NCBI GenBank assembly: GCA_024643305.1
Contig: JAHENE010000015.1
Coordinates: 1 to 15,962 of the forward strand
DNA length: 15,962 nt
Origin: Thiobacillaceae bacterium
Lineage (GTDB): Bacteria; Pseudomonadota; Gammaproteobacteria; Burkholderiales; Thiobacillaceae
Direction of reading: 5' to 3'
Numbering within the stretch: the stretch's first letter is position 1; every line of letters begins with the position of its first letter. Under the pieces are notes generated by a model. It saw only the letters and a program-made list of their open reading frames with translations, was not told the origin of the DNA and searched no databases. Below are positions 7,067 through 14,358 of this stretch, piece by piece. A program made the translations under genes and the position numbers.

Positions 7067-7755
7067 ATTTTCTTCTCGAAAAGCACGTCCCAGACACCAT
7101 GGCCCAGATTCAAACCGCGTTGCTCGAATTTTGTGATGGGCCGCCATTCCGGGCGTGGAGCAAACCCGTCCGCTGAATTCTTCAGTATCCTCTCGCCTGA
7201 CAGTACATCAAGCATCTGCAGGGCATAGTCCTCCCAGTCTGTGGCACAGTGCAGATAGCCGCCAGGCGCGAGCTTTTGCGCGAGTAATGCGACAAGCTCT
7301 GGCTGGATCAGTCGGCGTTTGTGATGGCGTTTCTTTGGCCAGGGGTCGGGGAAGTAGACATGAATGCCTGCAAGCGAATTGTCGGCAAGCATGTGGTTGA
7401 GCACTTCCACGGCATCGTGCTGAATGATTCGTATGTTCGAGAGTTTGCGAACCTGGATTTCCTTGAGCAGGCTGCCGACACCCGGGGTGTGCACTTCCAC
7501 GCCAAGATAGTCATGTCCGGGGTGCGCTTCGGCAATGTCGGCTGTGGTCTTGCCCATACCGAAACCGATTTCGAGGATGACTGGCGCTTTGCGCGCAAAT
7601 GCTTTTTCAAAGTCCAGCAGGGCGGGAGTGTAGGCGATCCCCCAGTGCGCCAAGCCATCTTCATATGCGCGGCGTTGGGCATCGGACATGCGCCCCTGAC
7701 GCAGGACAAAACTGCGGATATGTCGTTGCTGCGTTTCTTGATCGACTGCTTCCAA
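7051..7755 (-). CDS. trmB: tRNA (guanine-N7-)-methyltransferase TrmB
   Basis: The 234-aa class I SAM-dependent enzyme methylates G46 of tRNA. Seen are the N-terminal family motif [14 protein letters not shown] (14-27), the SAM site LEIGFGMG (61-68), the acidic VEVH after strand 2, the catalytic-region motif [14 protein letters not shown] (135-148), TDWEDYA, and the C-terminal [19 protein letters not shown]. The start must be the TTG at 7755: the conserved motif begins by residue 13, and the only other upstream codon before an in-frame stop (the thiG TAA) is ATC. No Shine-Dalgarno is obvious, so translation is probably coupled to thiG. It converges on greB with a 16-nt overlap. Confidence 0.95.
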   Translation of the reverse strand: MEAVDQETQQRHIRSFVLRQGRMSDAQRRAYEDGLAHWGIAYTPALLDFEKAFARKAPVILEIGFGMGKTTADIAEAHPGHDYLGVEVHTPGVGSLLKEIQVRKLSNIRIIQHDAVEVLNHMLADNSLAGIHVYFPDPWPKKRHHKRRLIQPELVALLAQKLAPGGYLHCATDWEDYALQMLDVLSGERILKNSADGFAPRPEWRPITKFEQRGLNLGHGVWDVLFEKKIQSTA

Positions 7756-7758
7756 GAT

Positions 7759-8541
7759 TTAGGAGCCGATGAGTCCGGAAGTCGGGCTGCTTGGGCTGGC
7801 CGTGTAAATCTTTTTCGGCATGCGCCCCGCAAGGAAAGCCTTGCGCCCGGCGACCACTGCCTGCCCCATGGCCTCGGCCATGAGCACTGGGTTTTGCGCG
7901 CCTGCTATGGCGGTGTTCATCAGCACAGCATCGCAGCCGAGCTCCATGGCGATGGCGGCATCTGAGGCGGTGCCCACCCCGGCATCAACGACGACCGGCA
8001 CCTTGATGCGGTCAATGATGATTTGCAGGTTCCAGGGATTGAGAATGCCCATGCCTGAACCGATGAGTGAAGCCAGAGGCATGACGGCGACACAGCCGAT
8101 GTCTTCCAACTGCTTGGCGATGATGGGGTCGTCGGAAGTGTAGACCATGACCTGGAAGCCGTCCTTCACCAGCACTTCCGCGGCTTTGATGGTTTCCACC
8201 ACGTTGGGATACAGGCTTTGCGGATCGCCCAGTACTTCCAGTTTGACCAGGTTATGACCGTCCAGCAGCTCACGCGCAAGCCGTAATGTACGGATGGCTT
8301 CTTCTGCAGAGTAGCAGCCTGCCGTGTTCGGCAGATAGGTGTATTTCGATGGAGGGAGCGCCTCCAGCAGCGAAGGCTGGCTGGCATCCTGGCCGATGTT
8401 GGTGCGGCGGATGGCAACCGTAACGATTTCCGCGCCGCTGGCCTCGACAGCGTGCCGTGTTTCGTCGAAGTCCTTGTACTTTCCTGTGCCTACCAATAAA
8501 CGGGAGGAGTAGGTTTTTCCTGCGATAACCAGTTGATCCAT
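7759..8541 (-). CDS. thiG: Thiazole synthase ThiG
   Basis: The 260-aa TIM-barrel enzyme forms the thiazole phosphate moiety of thiamine from deoxyxylulose phosphate, dehydroglycine or iminoacetate, and the ThiS thiocarboxylate. It has the start [19 protein letters not shown], the conserved [18 protein letters not shown], the Schiff-base lysine region [10 protein letters not shown] (K100), [15 protein letters not shown] and the phosphate-binding [14 protein letters not shown]. The C-terminal [14 protein letters not shown] is also typical. It follows thiS by 14 nt on the same strand and ends one codon before trmB. Neither thiE, thiC nor a TPP riboswitch is visible next to it. Confidence 0.96.
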   Translation of the reverse strand: MDQLVIAGKTYSSRLLVGTGKYKDFDETRHAVEASGAEIVTVAIRRTNIGQDASQPSLLEALPPSKYTYLPNTAGCYSAEEAIRTLRLARELLDGHNLVKLEVLGDPQSLYPNVVETIKAAEVLVKDGFQVMVYTSDDPIIAKQLEDIGCVAVMPLASLIGSGMGILNPWNLQIIIDRIKVPVVVDAGVGTASDAAIAMELGCDAVLMNTAIAGAQNPVLMAEAMGQAVVAGRKAFLAGRMPKKIYTASPSSPTSGLIGS

Positions 8542-8555
8542 AAGTTCTTCCAGAT

Positions 8556-8765
8556 TCAGCCGCCGCCTACGGCGACCACGATTTCAAGTTTGTCCCCATT
8601 TACAAGTTGTGTTTCACCATGCTGGCTGCGTGGCACGATTTCCCCATTCCGCTCAATGGCCACGCGCTTGCCTGCATAACCCAATGTTTCGATGAGGTCG
8701 GAAACAGATAGCGGTGCATCGAAAATGCGGCTTTCGCCGTTAATAATCAGGGAATATGCTTCCAT
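8556..8765 (-). CDS. thiS: Sulfur carrier protein ThiS
   Basis: The 69-aa ubiquitin-like protein ends in GGG, with the terminal Gly-Gly that is adenylated and converted to a thiocarboxylate to supply sulfur for the thiazole ring. The N-terminal strand [11 protein letters not shown], the central [13 protein letters not shown] and [13 protein letters not shown] at the end match the family. It is the first gene of the minus-strand thiS-thiG-trmB group and lies divergent from the tRNA-Gly gene with only 65 nt between them. Confidence 0.93.
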   Translation of the reverse strand: MEAYSLIINGESRIFDAPLSVSDLIETLGYAGKRVAIERNGEIVPRSQHGETQLVNGDKLEIVVAVGGG

Positions 8766-8830
8766 TTGTCCGTAAAATTGCAGTAAGATGCGAGAAGCGC
8801 TGGTAATCTCAAAACGTCAAATTTTACCAT
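8766..8830. other. Divergent intergenic region between thiS and tRNA-Gly
   Basis: These 65 nt must hold the start signals for the minus-strand thi operon and the plus-strand tRNA. On the plus strand TTGCAG (8778-8783) and an extended -10-like TGGTAAT (8801-8807) are weak candidates; on the minus strand no well-spaced pair stands out. There is no thiamine pyrophosphate riboswitch, which would not fit in this space. Confidence 0.4.
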
Positions 8831-8904
8831 GCGGGCGTCGTATAACGGCATTACCTCAGCTTCCCAAGCTGATGAAGAGGGTTCGACTCCCTTCGCCCGC
8901 TCCA
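8831..8904 (+). tRNA. tRNA-Gly, anticodon CCC
   Basis: A full cloverleaf can be drawn. The acceptor stem is GCGGGCG (8831-8837) with CGCCCGC (8894-8900), discriminator T8901, and CCA encoded at 8902-8904. The anticodon stem is TCAGC (8856-8860) with GCTGA (8868-8872) around the loop TTCCCAA, giving anticodon CCC at 8863-8865, which reads GGG. The T arm is GAGGG-TTCGACT-CCCTT with one G-T pair. The D stem is short. It stands alone, not in a tRNA cluster. Confidence 0.96.
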
Positions 8905-9130
8905 GTTTCCTGGCTTTTCAGTACGGCGAGCTTTGGAAATTTGTCGGAAATGAGCAGAATCCTCGAAGTGGTGCGCTAGGTACTGGCAACCAAGAGTTCA
9001 AGAACAGCCTTTCGCCGGGCCTATCCTGCCTTTTGTCGGATGGGATCGGATTGGACGTTTACACCTTAAGATTTGTTGTCATTATCCGTAATGTTAGTAT
9101 CGGGAAATGGGCTCATCACCTGCCCGGAAC
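8905..9130 (+). other. Non-coding stretch between tRNA-Gly and the riboswitch
   Basis: No gene with recognisable features is seen here, and no convincing rho-independent terminator follows the tRNA. It contains the weak candidate promoter at 9058-9085 for the riboswitch-controlled transcript. Short open frames crossing it have no supporting ribosome-binding site or recognisable product. Confidence 0.5.
9058..9085 (+). promoter_or_regulatory. Weak candidate promoter for the riboswitch-DUF1631 transcript
   Basis: TTTACA (9058-9063, 5 of 6 to the -35 consensus) and CATTAT (9080-9085, 4 of 6 to the -10 consensus) have a 16-nt spacer. A start near 9092 would give about 40 nt before the aptamer and a leader of about 230 nt. 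Match made by eye; no sigma-54 -24/-12 element was found in this stretch. Confidence 0.3.
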
Positions 9131-9220
9131 GCATCTGACAAGGGCAAACCCGTCGTGAGGCGGGGACGCAAAGTCTCCGGTCTGGGATGTATGATCCAGA
9201 TAGCGGGATCGCCGGATGGC
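9131..9220 (+). promoter_or_regulatory. Cyclic di-GMP-I riboswitch aptamer (GEMM-I)
   Basis: The highly conserved GEMM-I core is present. GGGCAAACC lies at 9142-9150, and a 6-bp helix capped by the GNRA tetraloop GTGA follows. Then come GGGACGCAAAG (9163-9173) and CTCCGG (9175-9180), a P3 helix TCTGG/CCAGA (9181-9185 with 9196-9200), TAGCGGG (9201-9207) and the closing GCCGGATGGC (9211-9220). P1 forms from GCATC (9131-9135) with GATG-GC (9215-9220). The layout is collinear with the Vibrio cholerae Vc2 aptamer, including the tetraloop that docks on P3 and the adenine stretch from which an A stacks between the ligand guanines. It lies on the same strand as the DUF1631 gene, about 100 nt before its start. 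Confidence 0.95.
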
Positions 9221-9318
9221 ATCAGGCTGGCAGGACTTCAGCCTTGGTCTCTTGCACCTTTCTTGGCTTTCCGGTGGGTTGGGTAAACCCTTATGTAGGG
9301 TGTGCCAAGGAGAAGAAA
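9221..9318 (+). promoter_or_regulatory. Putative expression platform with Shine-Dalgarno-sequestering stem
   Basis: TTTCTTGGC (9259-9267) can pair without interruption over 9 bp (two G-U) with GCCAAGGAG (9304-9312), which contains the whole Shine-Dalgarno AAGGAG (9307-9312) of the DUF1631 gene. The enclosed loop holds its own hairpin, GGGTT (9276-9280) with AACCC (9286-9290). A second partner, CCTTGG (9242-9247), can also pair with CCAAGG (9305-9310), but part of it is used in the hairpin AGGCTG (9224-9229) with CAGCCT (9239-9244). No T-run follows any of these, so control at translation is more likely than termination. Whether ligand turns expression on or off cannot be told by eye. Confidence 0.6.
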
Positions 9319-11484
9319 ATGTCAGACAGTGGCATCGTTAACTTAAGTGATTACAGCAAAAACCGTCGCAGTTCCGTGAGCGTGGAGCATCTCAAGCTAT
9401 TACACGAAACCAGGGATATGCTTGCGGCAGGCGTGGCACGTGAGCTATCCGGACAAGTGGAAGCCATTGAAAGCAGCCTGCTTGGACTGGCTGATCATTC
9501 CCCGCTGGCTGAAACGCGTGAGTACTATTTCCAGGCCATGGGCATTGTCAATAGACAGGGTGCCGAGCTTTTCCAGTCATGCAAACAGACACTGATCCGA
9601 TTGATCAGCGCGGAATGGGGTGAAAACCTGGTTCAAGAGCAGAATGCAGTGGCTGAACTTTCCCTGATGGACGACACCGATTACGAGGTGACGCTTGCCG
9701 TCAACAAGTCTACTTCGCGTTTGCGTTTTAATTGCGCAGAAGAACTAGTCGGGCTGGACGCACGCGTGGGTGTGCTGCTCGAGCGCTCACCCTTGCCTGC
9801 GGATGACAATCCCTTCGGCCCCAAAATTTTGTGCGAATCCCTGCTTGAGGGGATGAAATCACTGGATATCGATCAAAAGATCCAGTTGGTCCTGCTGAAT
9901 CAATTCGATCTGATTCTCTACCCTGAGCTCCCAGCCTTATATCAGGAAATCAACCGCTTCCTCTTGGCAAAGAACATTTTGCCCGACTTCAAGGCGGGTA
10001 TACGCAGTCGTCCCGAACAGTCACAACGAACAAAGCAGCGTCAGCCGGAACAACCCGAATTGATGAGCCTGTTTGAGCAAATGGCAGGTGGACCGGCTGG
10101 ACAGGGCGGCGGCGGAGCGGGTCAGGCGGGCGGAAATTCCGGTGCAGCTCTCCTTGGCATCAGTATGCTGGAGGCACTCAATCGTCTTCAGGTGGGCGCC
10201 CTTGATCTGCCTGGCGGCGTTACGATCGATTTGCGCAATTCCCAATCGGGCGGAATTTCAAATGTAGTACGTGAACTGCAGCAAAGCCCGGCCATGTTGT
10301 CGGCAAGCAAGATTGAGACAGTCATGATCGATGCTGTGGCCATGCTGTTCGATTATCTGTTTGAAGATCAGGCCATTCCCGAGCACCTCAAGCAGTTGAT
10401 TGCGCAACTGCAGGTGCCTGTACTCAAGATAGCCATTATTGAACGCGGGTTTTTTACCCAGCGGGATCATCCGGCACGACGCGTGCTGGATTTGATTGCA
10501 TCCCTTGCGGTAAAGCCTGCTGGTCAGGATCAAGAGGCTGATCCCTTGCAAGCCGAGGTAGAGGCTGTCATCCAGAAAATTGTCAACGAATTTGACCAGG
10601 ATGCCAGTGTGTTCGCTCAGGCTTTTGATGCCCTGAGCGAACTGCAGGCCAAGCGCGAGCAGGAACTGGAAGTCGGCATGGCCGACAGTGTTGCAGAGAT
10701 GTTGCGCGCTGAGCGCAGCGAGATGGCTGAACCCGTGGTACGCGACCACATTCGCCGTGCTCTTGCAGAGCAGCCTGCCCCCGAATCCATTGCCGTCTTC
10801 CTGCGCGACAACTGGACACCTTTGCTGATCAGGGAATACATAGCTGAGGGGGAAAACTCGCCGCACCTGTCTGCGCATATCGAAACGATGCGTGAACTGC
10901 TTTGGAGCGTGCAGCCCAAAACCGACATGGACAGTCGGCTAATGATGGTGAGGATTTTGCCTGGCCTGCTCAAGCGCCTGCGTGAAGGCGTGGAGGAAGC
11001 CAGCATGCCTATGGAGAATGTTGAAAGATTCTTCGCCGGGCTGGTGACCTTGCATGCGAACGCAGTACGCCCGACCGCCCTGAGTGTTCCTCTTCCAGAG
11101 GCTGAGACGCTGGTTGATGATTTGCCCCAAGACGAATCGGAAGCAACAGAGAACCATGATTTGGGCGATGCGCGATACAGCGAGCCGCTTCCCGAGATTG
11201 AGGATGAATATACCCTTTGCGCCAAATCGCTGGAAAAAGGCGACAAGATTGAATTCCTGCATGGCGATGGCACCAGAAACTGGGTGCAGGTTGTCTGGGT
11301 CAGCGGACTGAAGGGAAATTACCTTTTCTCGGACATGAACGGTCACAACATGTTCTCCATCAGCCCGCTGCGGCTGGCGGACAAGTTGCGTACTGGCCAA
11401 GCCGTTTTGGGTGCGCGCGAGTCTGCAACGGAGTCTGCATTCGGCAAGCTCATGTCATTCTTCAAGCAGAAGGTTATGGGTTAG
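9319..11484 (+). CDS. DUF1631 family protein with C-terminal PilZ-like region, under c-di-GMP riboswitch
   Basis: The 721-aa soluble protein matches the DUF1631 family (PF07793) in length and in its mostly helical architecture; such proteins are sometimes annotated as putative thymidine phosphorylase without visible basis. Residues 1-250 are helical. A Gly-rich linker (GGPAGQGGGGAGQAGGNSG) lies at about 255-275, followed by a long helical domain with VLKIAIIERGFF. The last 95 residues (about 628 on) read like a small beta-barrel: EKGDKIEFLHGDGTRNWVQV, then VVWVSGLKGNYLFSDMNG and SISPLRLADKL, resembling a PilZ fold but without its RxxxR and D/NxSxxG ligand motifs. The ATG at 9319 follows an ideal AAGGAG at 6-nt spacing. 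A strong terminator closes the unit, so it is probably monocistronic. Confidence 0.85.
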   Translation: MSDSGIVNLSDYSKNRRSSVSVEHLKLLHETRDMLAAGVARELSGQVEAIESSLLGLADHSPLAETREYYFQAMGIVNRQGAELFQSCKQTLIRLISAEWGENLVQEQNAVAELSLMDDTDYEVTLAVNKSTSRLRFNCAEELVGLDARVGVLLERSPLPADDNPFGPKILCESLLEGMKSLDIDQKIQLVLLNQFDLILYPELPALYQEINRFLLAKNILPDFKAGIRSRPEQSQRTKQRQPEQPELMSLFEQMAGGPAGQGGGGAGQAGGNSGAALLGISMLEALNRLQVGALDLPGGVTIDLRNSQSGGISNVVRELQQSPAMLSASKIETVMIDAVAMLFDYLFEDQAIPEHLKQLIAQLQVPVLKIAIIERGFFTQRDHPARRVLDLIASLAVKPAGQDQEADPLQAEVEAVIQKIVNEFDQDASVFAQAFDALSELQAKREQELEVGMADSVAEMLRAERSEMAEPVVRDHIRRALAEQPAPESIAVFLRDNWTPLLIREYIAEGENSPHLSAHIETMRELLWSVQPKTDMDSRLMMVRILPGLLKRLREGVEEASMPMENVERFFAGLVTLHANAVRPTALSVPLPEAETLVDDLPQDESEATENHDLGDARYSEPLPEIEDEYTLCAKSLEKGDKIEFLHGDGTRNWVQVVWVSGLKGNYLFSDMNGHNMFSISPLRLADKLRTGQAVLGARESATESAFGKLMSFFKQKVMG

Positions 11485-11496
11485 GTTGAGGAAATT

Positions 11497-11538
11497 GACA
11501 AACAAAAACGGGCCTCATGACCCGTTTTTTTGTTTGTC
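11497..11538 (+). terminator. Strong rho-independent terminator after the DUF1631 gene
   Basis: GACAAACAAAAACGGG (11497-11512) pairs with CCCGTTTTTTTGTTTGTC (11521-11538) around an 8-nt loop; the only imperfection is two extra Ts in the 3' arm. Seven Ts sit in the 3' arm and matching As in the 5' arm, so it may work in both directions. It separates the DUF1631 unit from mutY. Confidence 0.9.
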
Positions 11539-11563
11539 CCCAGTGTTTTGGTAGCATGGCAGG

Positions 11564-12595
11564 ATGGACTTTTCTCAGCGGATAATCGCGTGGCAACACC
11601 AGCATGGGCGCCATAACCTGCCTTGGCAGACAAGCCGCGATCCCTATCGGATCTGGATTTCGGAAATCATGCTGCAGCAAACTCAGGTTGGTACCGTCAT
11701 TCCCTATTTTGAGAGGTTCATTGGCCGGTTTCCGACTATCGTCCAACTTGCCAGGGCAAGCGAAGAAGAAGTGCTTACATACTGGGCGGGCCTTGGATAC
11801 TACGCACGTGGACGCAACCTGCATCGAGCCGCCAAGATTGTCGTAGAACAACATGCGGGCGTGTTTCCAAGCGCTATTGACGATATTCTCTCCTTGCCAG
11901 GGATCGGCCGATCTACCGCCGCTGCGATCAGCGCGTTTGCCTTTGGTCAACGCCACGCCATACTCGACGGAAATGTAAAGCGGGTGTTCGCGCGCGCGTT
12001 TGCCATTGACGGCTGGACAAGCGACAAGAAAGTGGAAGATCGTTTATGGCAGCTGAGCGAAAGCCTGCTGCCCAGGACTGGCATTGAAGCCTACACTCAG
12101 GCCTTGATGGATCTGGGCGCTATGGTATGTACCCGCAGTAAGCCGAAATGTAATCAATGTCCATTTGTCGGTGATTGCATGGCGCTGAGGGATAATCGCG
12201 TGGTCGAGCTGCCTGTACCACGTCCCAGAAAGCCGTTACCTGAGCGCAGTGCCACTTTGCTGGTTATACGACATGGGCATGATGTTCTGCTCAAGAAGCG
12301 TCCGGCACCAGGTATCTGGGGCGGTTTGTGGAGCCTACCTGAAGCGGAAGGTGAGCTTAACGCGGCCTGCATGCAACTCACCGGACAAGCGCCGACGAGT
12401 ATTGAAAAACTTGCAGGTTTCAGACACACCTTTACCCACTTTCACTTGGCTGTTCAGCCGATCATGTTGACGCTCAAAAAGCTTCCTGACATTACAGCCG
12501 AACCCGGCAGCATATGGATGGAAATTAATGATGCAATCGAAGCCGCCATCCCCAAGCCGGTGAAATCCATCCTGCAGGTAGCGGCCAAATGCTGA
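11564..12595 (+). CDS. mutY: Adenine DNA glycosylase MutY
   Basis: The 343-aa base-excision-repair enzyme removes adenine mispaired with 8-oxoguanine. It has the HhH-GPD domain with catalytic Glu34 in SEIMLQQTQV, the helix-hairpin-helix LPGIGRSTAAAI (111-122) and Asp135 in ILDGNVKR. The [4Fe-4S] ligands are C189, C196, C199 and C205 with the family spacing C-X6-C-X2-C-X5-C. A C-terminal NUDIX-like domain (RSATLLVIRHG, IWGGLWSLPE, FRHTFTHFHL) recognises 8-oxoG. The length is normal. The ATG at 11564 comes 25 nt after the terminator, and its ribosome-binding site is poor. The stop overlaps the tatD start by 7 nt (ATGCTGA), suggesting coupled translation. Confidence 0.97.
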   Translation: MDFSQRIIAWQHQHGRHNLPWQTSRDPYRIWISEIMLQQTQVGTVIPYFERFIGRFPTIVQLARASEEEVLTYWAGLGYYARGRNLHRAAKIVVEQHAGVFPSAIDDILSLPGIGRSTAAAISAFAFGQRHAILDGNVKRVFARAFAIDGWTSDKKVEDRLWQLSESLLPRTGIEAYTQALMDLGAMVCTRSKPKCNQCPFVGDCMALRDNRVVELPVPRPRKPLPERSATLLVIRHGHDVLLKKRPAPGIWGGLWSLPEAEGELNAACMQLTGQAPTSIEKLAGFRHTFTHFHLAVQPIMLTLKKLPDITAEPGSIWMEINDAIEAAIPKPVKSILQVAAKC

Positions 12596-13380
12596 TCGAC
12601 ACGCATTGCCATCTGGATGCGGCGGAATACGACGCAGATCGCGATGCCGTGACAGAGCGTGCCCAGCGTGCCGGGGTTGAACAGATCATTGTGCCTGCCG
12701 TGGCAGCGTTCAATTTTGAATCCACGATCGATTGTCGACGCTATCCGGGCGTGGAAATCGCACTGGGGTTGCATCCCATGTATGTGCATGTGCATCGAGA
12801 GGAGCACTTGGTACAGTTGGATGAAGCAATTCGTGATTATCGACCCATAGCAGTCGGGGAAATCGGATTGGACCGTTTCCAGTCGCGCCTTGATCGCCCG
12901 GGGGTGAATGAAGAAGACTTGGAGCGCCAGGAATTTTTATACATGGAACAGTTGAAACTTGCCAGCAAGTACAACTTGCCGGTTTTATTGCATATTCGTC
13001 GCGCGAATGACCAGATCTTGAAATACTTGCGCCGAATCAAGGTGCCGGGCGGGATTGCTCACGCTTTCAATGGCTCGATTCAGCAGGCTCAGGAATACAT
13101 CAAGCTCGGTTTCAAACTTGGTTTTGGTGGTGCGATGACCTACACACGTGCTACTAGCCTGCGCAAGCTTGCTGCCGAGTTGCCGCTGGATTCCATTGTG
13201 CTGGAAACAGATGGGCCGGATATTCCGCCGGAATGGATTAGCAGGCAGCGCAACGAGCCAGCCGAGCTCCCGAGAATCGCCAAAGCGCTTGCTGAGTTAC
13301 GCGGCATTGGCCTGGAAGAGGTTTCGCGACAAACCAGCAAAAATGCACAAGAAATTCTGGGCCTTAAATCCAGCGCCTGA
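12589..13380 (+). CDS. TatD family metal-dependent hydrolase (DNase)
   Basis: The 263-aa amidohydrolase-fold protein has the full TatD set of metal ligands: H6 and H8 in DTHCHLD, E91 in VGEIGLD, H135 in LLHIRRA, H158 in AHAFNGS and D208 in LETDGPD. Members act as 3'-5' exonucleases or DNases and have been linked to oxidative DNA repair. The overlap with mutY, another repair gene for oxidative damage, fits that link (inference). It could be a TatD, YcfH or YjjV type paralogue; these cannot be separated here, so no symbol is given. The 3' end overlaps the convergent ICMT-family gene by 17 nt. Confidence 0.93.
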   Translation: MLIDTHCHLDAAEYDADRDAVTERAQRAGVEQIIVPAVAAFNFESTIDCRRYPGVEIALGLHPMYVHVHREEHLVQLDEAIRDYRPIAVGEIGLDRFQSRLDRPGVNEEDLERQEFLYMEQLKLASKYNLPVLLHIRRANDQILKYLRRIKVPGGIAHAFNGSIQQAQEYIKLGFKLGFGGAMTYTRATSLRKLAAELPLDSIVLETDGPDIPPEWISRQRNEPAELPRIAKALAELRGIGLEEVSRQTSKNAQEILGLKSSA

Positions 13381-13822
13381 CACGCCTGCAGTACTCTGCA
13401 TATTCTTCACCAAATCTGGCAGAGAGGTGTGCCTCCTCGTTTTTGATGACGCCATAATGAAGCGCTGCCCAGACCATGGGGTAGAAAAGTAGCGGCCACA
13501 GGAACCCCCAAATCAGCATGACGCCGAGATAAATGACACTGTCGGCGAGGTAGATAGGGTTGCGCGAGAAGTGGAACGGACCGCTTTCGACCAGACGGTT
13601 CACGGAAGCATAGGGGTTGACCGTAGTCTTATGCTTGAGCATGGTTGAGGCTGCCCAAAGCAGAAGCAGGGAGCCGAGTACAACAAGTAGCCACCCTAGA
13701 TTGGAAACTTTTGGGAAGGAAAGGGGTGCCAAATTATTCAATTCCCACGATGCCCACAAAGCGGCCACATAAACCAGTGGTGGGGGTAGTAGCGTGGCCG
13801 GGCGTTTGTGATTATTCGCCAT
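13364..13822 (-). CDS. Isoprenylcysteine carboxyl methyltransferase (ICMT)-family membrane protein
   Basis: With the ATG at 13822 the product is 152 aa with about four hydrophobic segments. The conserved ICMT/PEMT-like core is present: VESGPFHFSRNPIYLADSV followed by a membrane segment, and near the end NEEAHLSARFGEEYAEYCRR, which in the family contributes the SAM and substrate site. Bacterial members lack prenylated protein substrates, and their true substrate is not known. A GTG directly before (13825) could also start it. The upstream TlpA gene ends in TGATG, sharing the A, so translation is probably coupled. It is the last gene of the minus-strand series and converges on tatD. Confidence 0.85.
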   Translation of the reverse strand: MANNHKRPATLLPPPLVYVAALWASWELNNLAPLSFPKVSNLGWLLVVLGSLLLLWAASTMLKHKTTVNPYASVNRLVESGPFHFSRNPIYLADSVIYLGVMLIWGFLWPLLFYPMVWAALHYGVIKNEEAHLSARFGEEYAEYCRRVRRWI

Positions 13823-14358
13823 CACTTTTCCCTTATCAGTGCCTCGATCAAACGCACCACTTCGGGGTGATCGAACTCTCGCCCGCCGATGGCGCGATAG
13901 GCCATGCGTCCGCGCTTGTCGATAATGAATGTGGTCGGCAGGCCGCGCACAGGCCAGAAAGCCATGGCGTCGCCCTCAAGGTCGAGGAGGATAGGGAATT
14001 GTGGCCATAAGTCGAGCGTAGAAGTGAATTGATCGATGGTTTCGAGGTTCTCGCCCTCATTGACCGCCAGGATGAGCAGTGGTTTTCCATCCAATTTCTG
14101 ACGCAAGCGTTCCATGGAGGGAAATTCGCGGCGGCAGGGCGGACACCAGGTTGCCCAGAAGTTGATGATGACTACTTTGCCGCGCAGTGTGGCGAGATCC
14201 ATTGTTTGGCCATCTGTGTCCTGGAGCGACAAGGCCGGCGAAGACAGCCGAGGTTTTACAGGAATAAGTGAGGATTGCAGCGGCGGGTCGGCGCTATGGG
14301 CCGGGCCGTGCAGCGCCAGAAGCAGAAGGCTAATCAGGCCGTTCCGTGCATTGAACAT
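13822..14358 (-). CDS. TlpA-family thiol:disulfide oxidoreductase, exported
   Basis: The 178-aa protein has a signal peptide (residues 1-22, cleavage likely after AHSA) and a thioredoxin-fold domain with the redox motif WCPPC (71-75) in INFWATWCPPCRREFPSME. The cis-proline segment is RGLPTTFIIDKRGRM. TlpA/ResA-type proteins reduce periplasmic disulfides, for example in apocytochrome c or copper-site assembly. No cytochrome maturation gene is adjacent, so its client is unknown. A good AAGGAG lies 9 nt upstream of the ATG. Its start overlaps the preceding gene by 29 nt, and its stop shares a base with the ICMT-family start. Confidence 0.92.
   Translation of the reverse strand: MFNARNGLISLLLLALHGPAHSADPPLQSSLIPVKPRLSSPALSLQDTDGQTMDLATLRGKVVIINFWATWCPPCRREFPSMERLRQKLDGKPLLILAVNEGENLETIDQFTSTLDLWPQFPILLDLEGDAMAFWPVRGLPTTFIIDKRGRMAYRAIGGREFDHPEVVRLIEALIREK

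Noticed and set aside
7321..7965. 214-codon plus-strand open frame opposite trmB and thiG
   Set aside because: It is antisense to two clearly identified genes, has no recognisable motif and no ribosome-binding site, and is a shadow of their codon usage.
8766..8830. Possible thiamine pyrophosphate riboswitch before thiS
   Set aside because: The gap to the divergent tRNA is only 65 nt and the conserved TPP-aptamer motifs are absent.
8905..9060. Short inverted repeats after the tRNA considered as a terminator or an integration attachment site
   Set aside because: Stems are 3 to 4 bp, no T-run follows in the right place, and there is no integrase or repeated tRNA 3' end downstream.
9187..9318. 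In-frame ATG at 9187 extending the DUF1631 protein by 44 residues
   Set aside because: These codons lie within the riboswitch and its platform, have no ribosome-binding site, and the ATG at 9319 has an ideal AAGGAG.
10258..10878. 206-codon minus-strand open frame inside the DUF1631 gene
   Set aside because: It is antisense to a well-supported long gene and has no domain or start signals.
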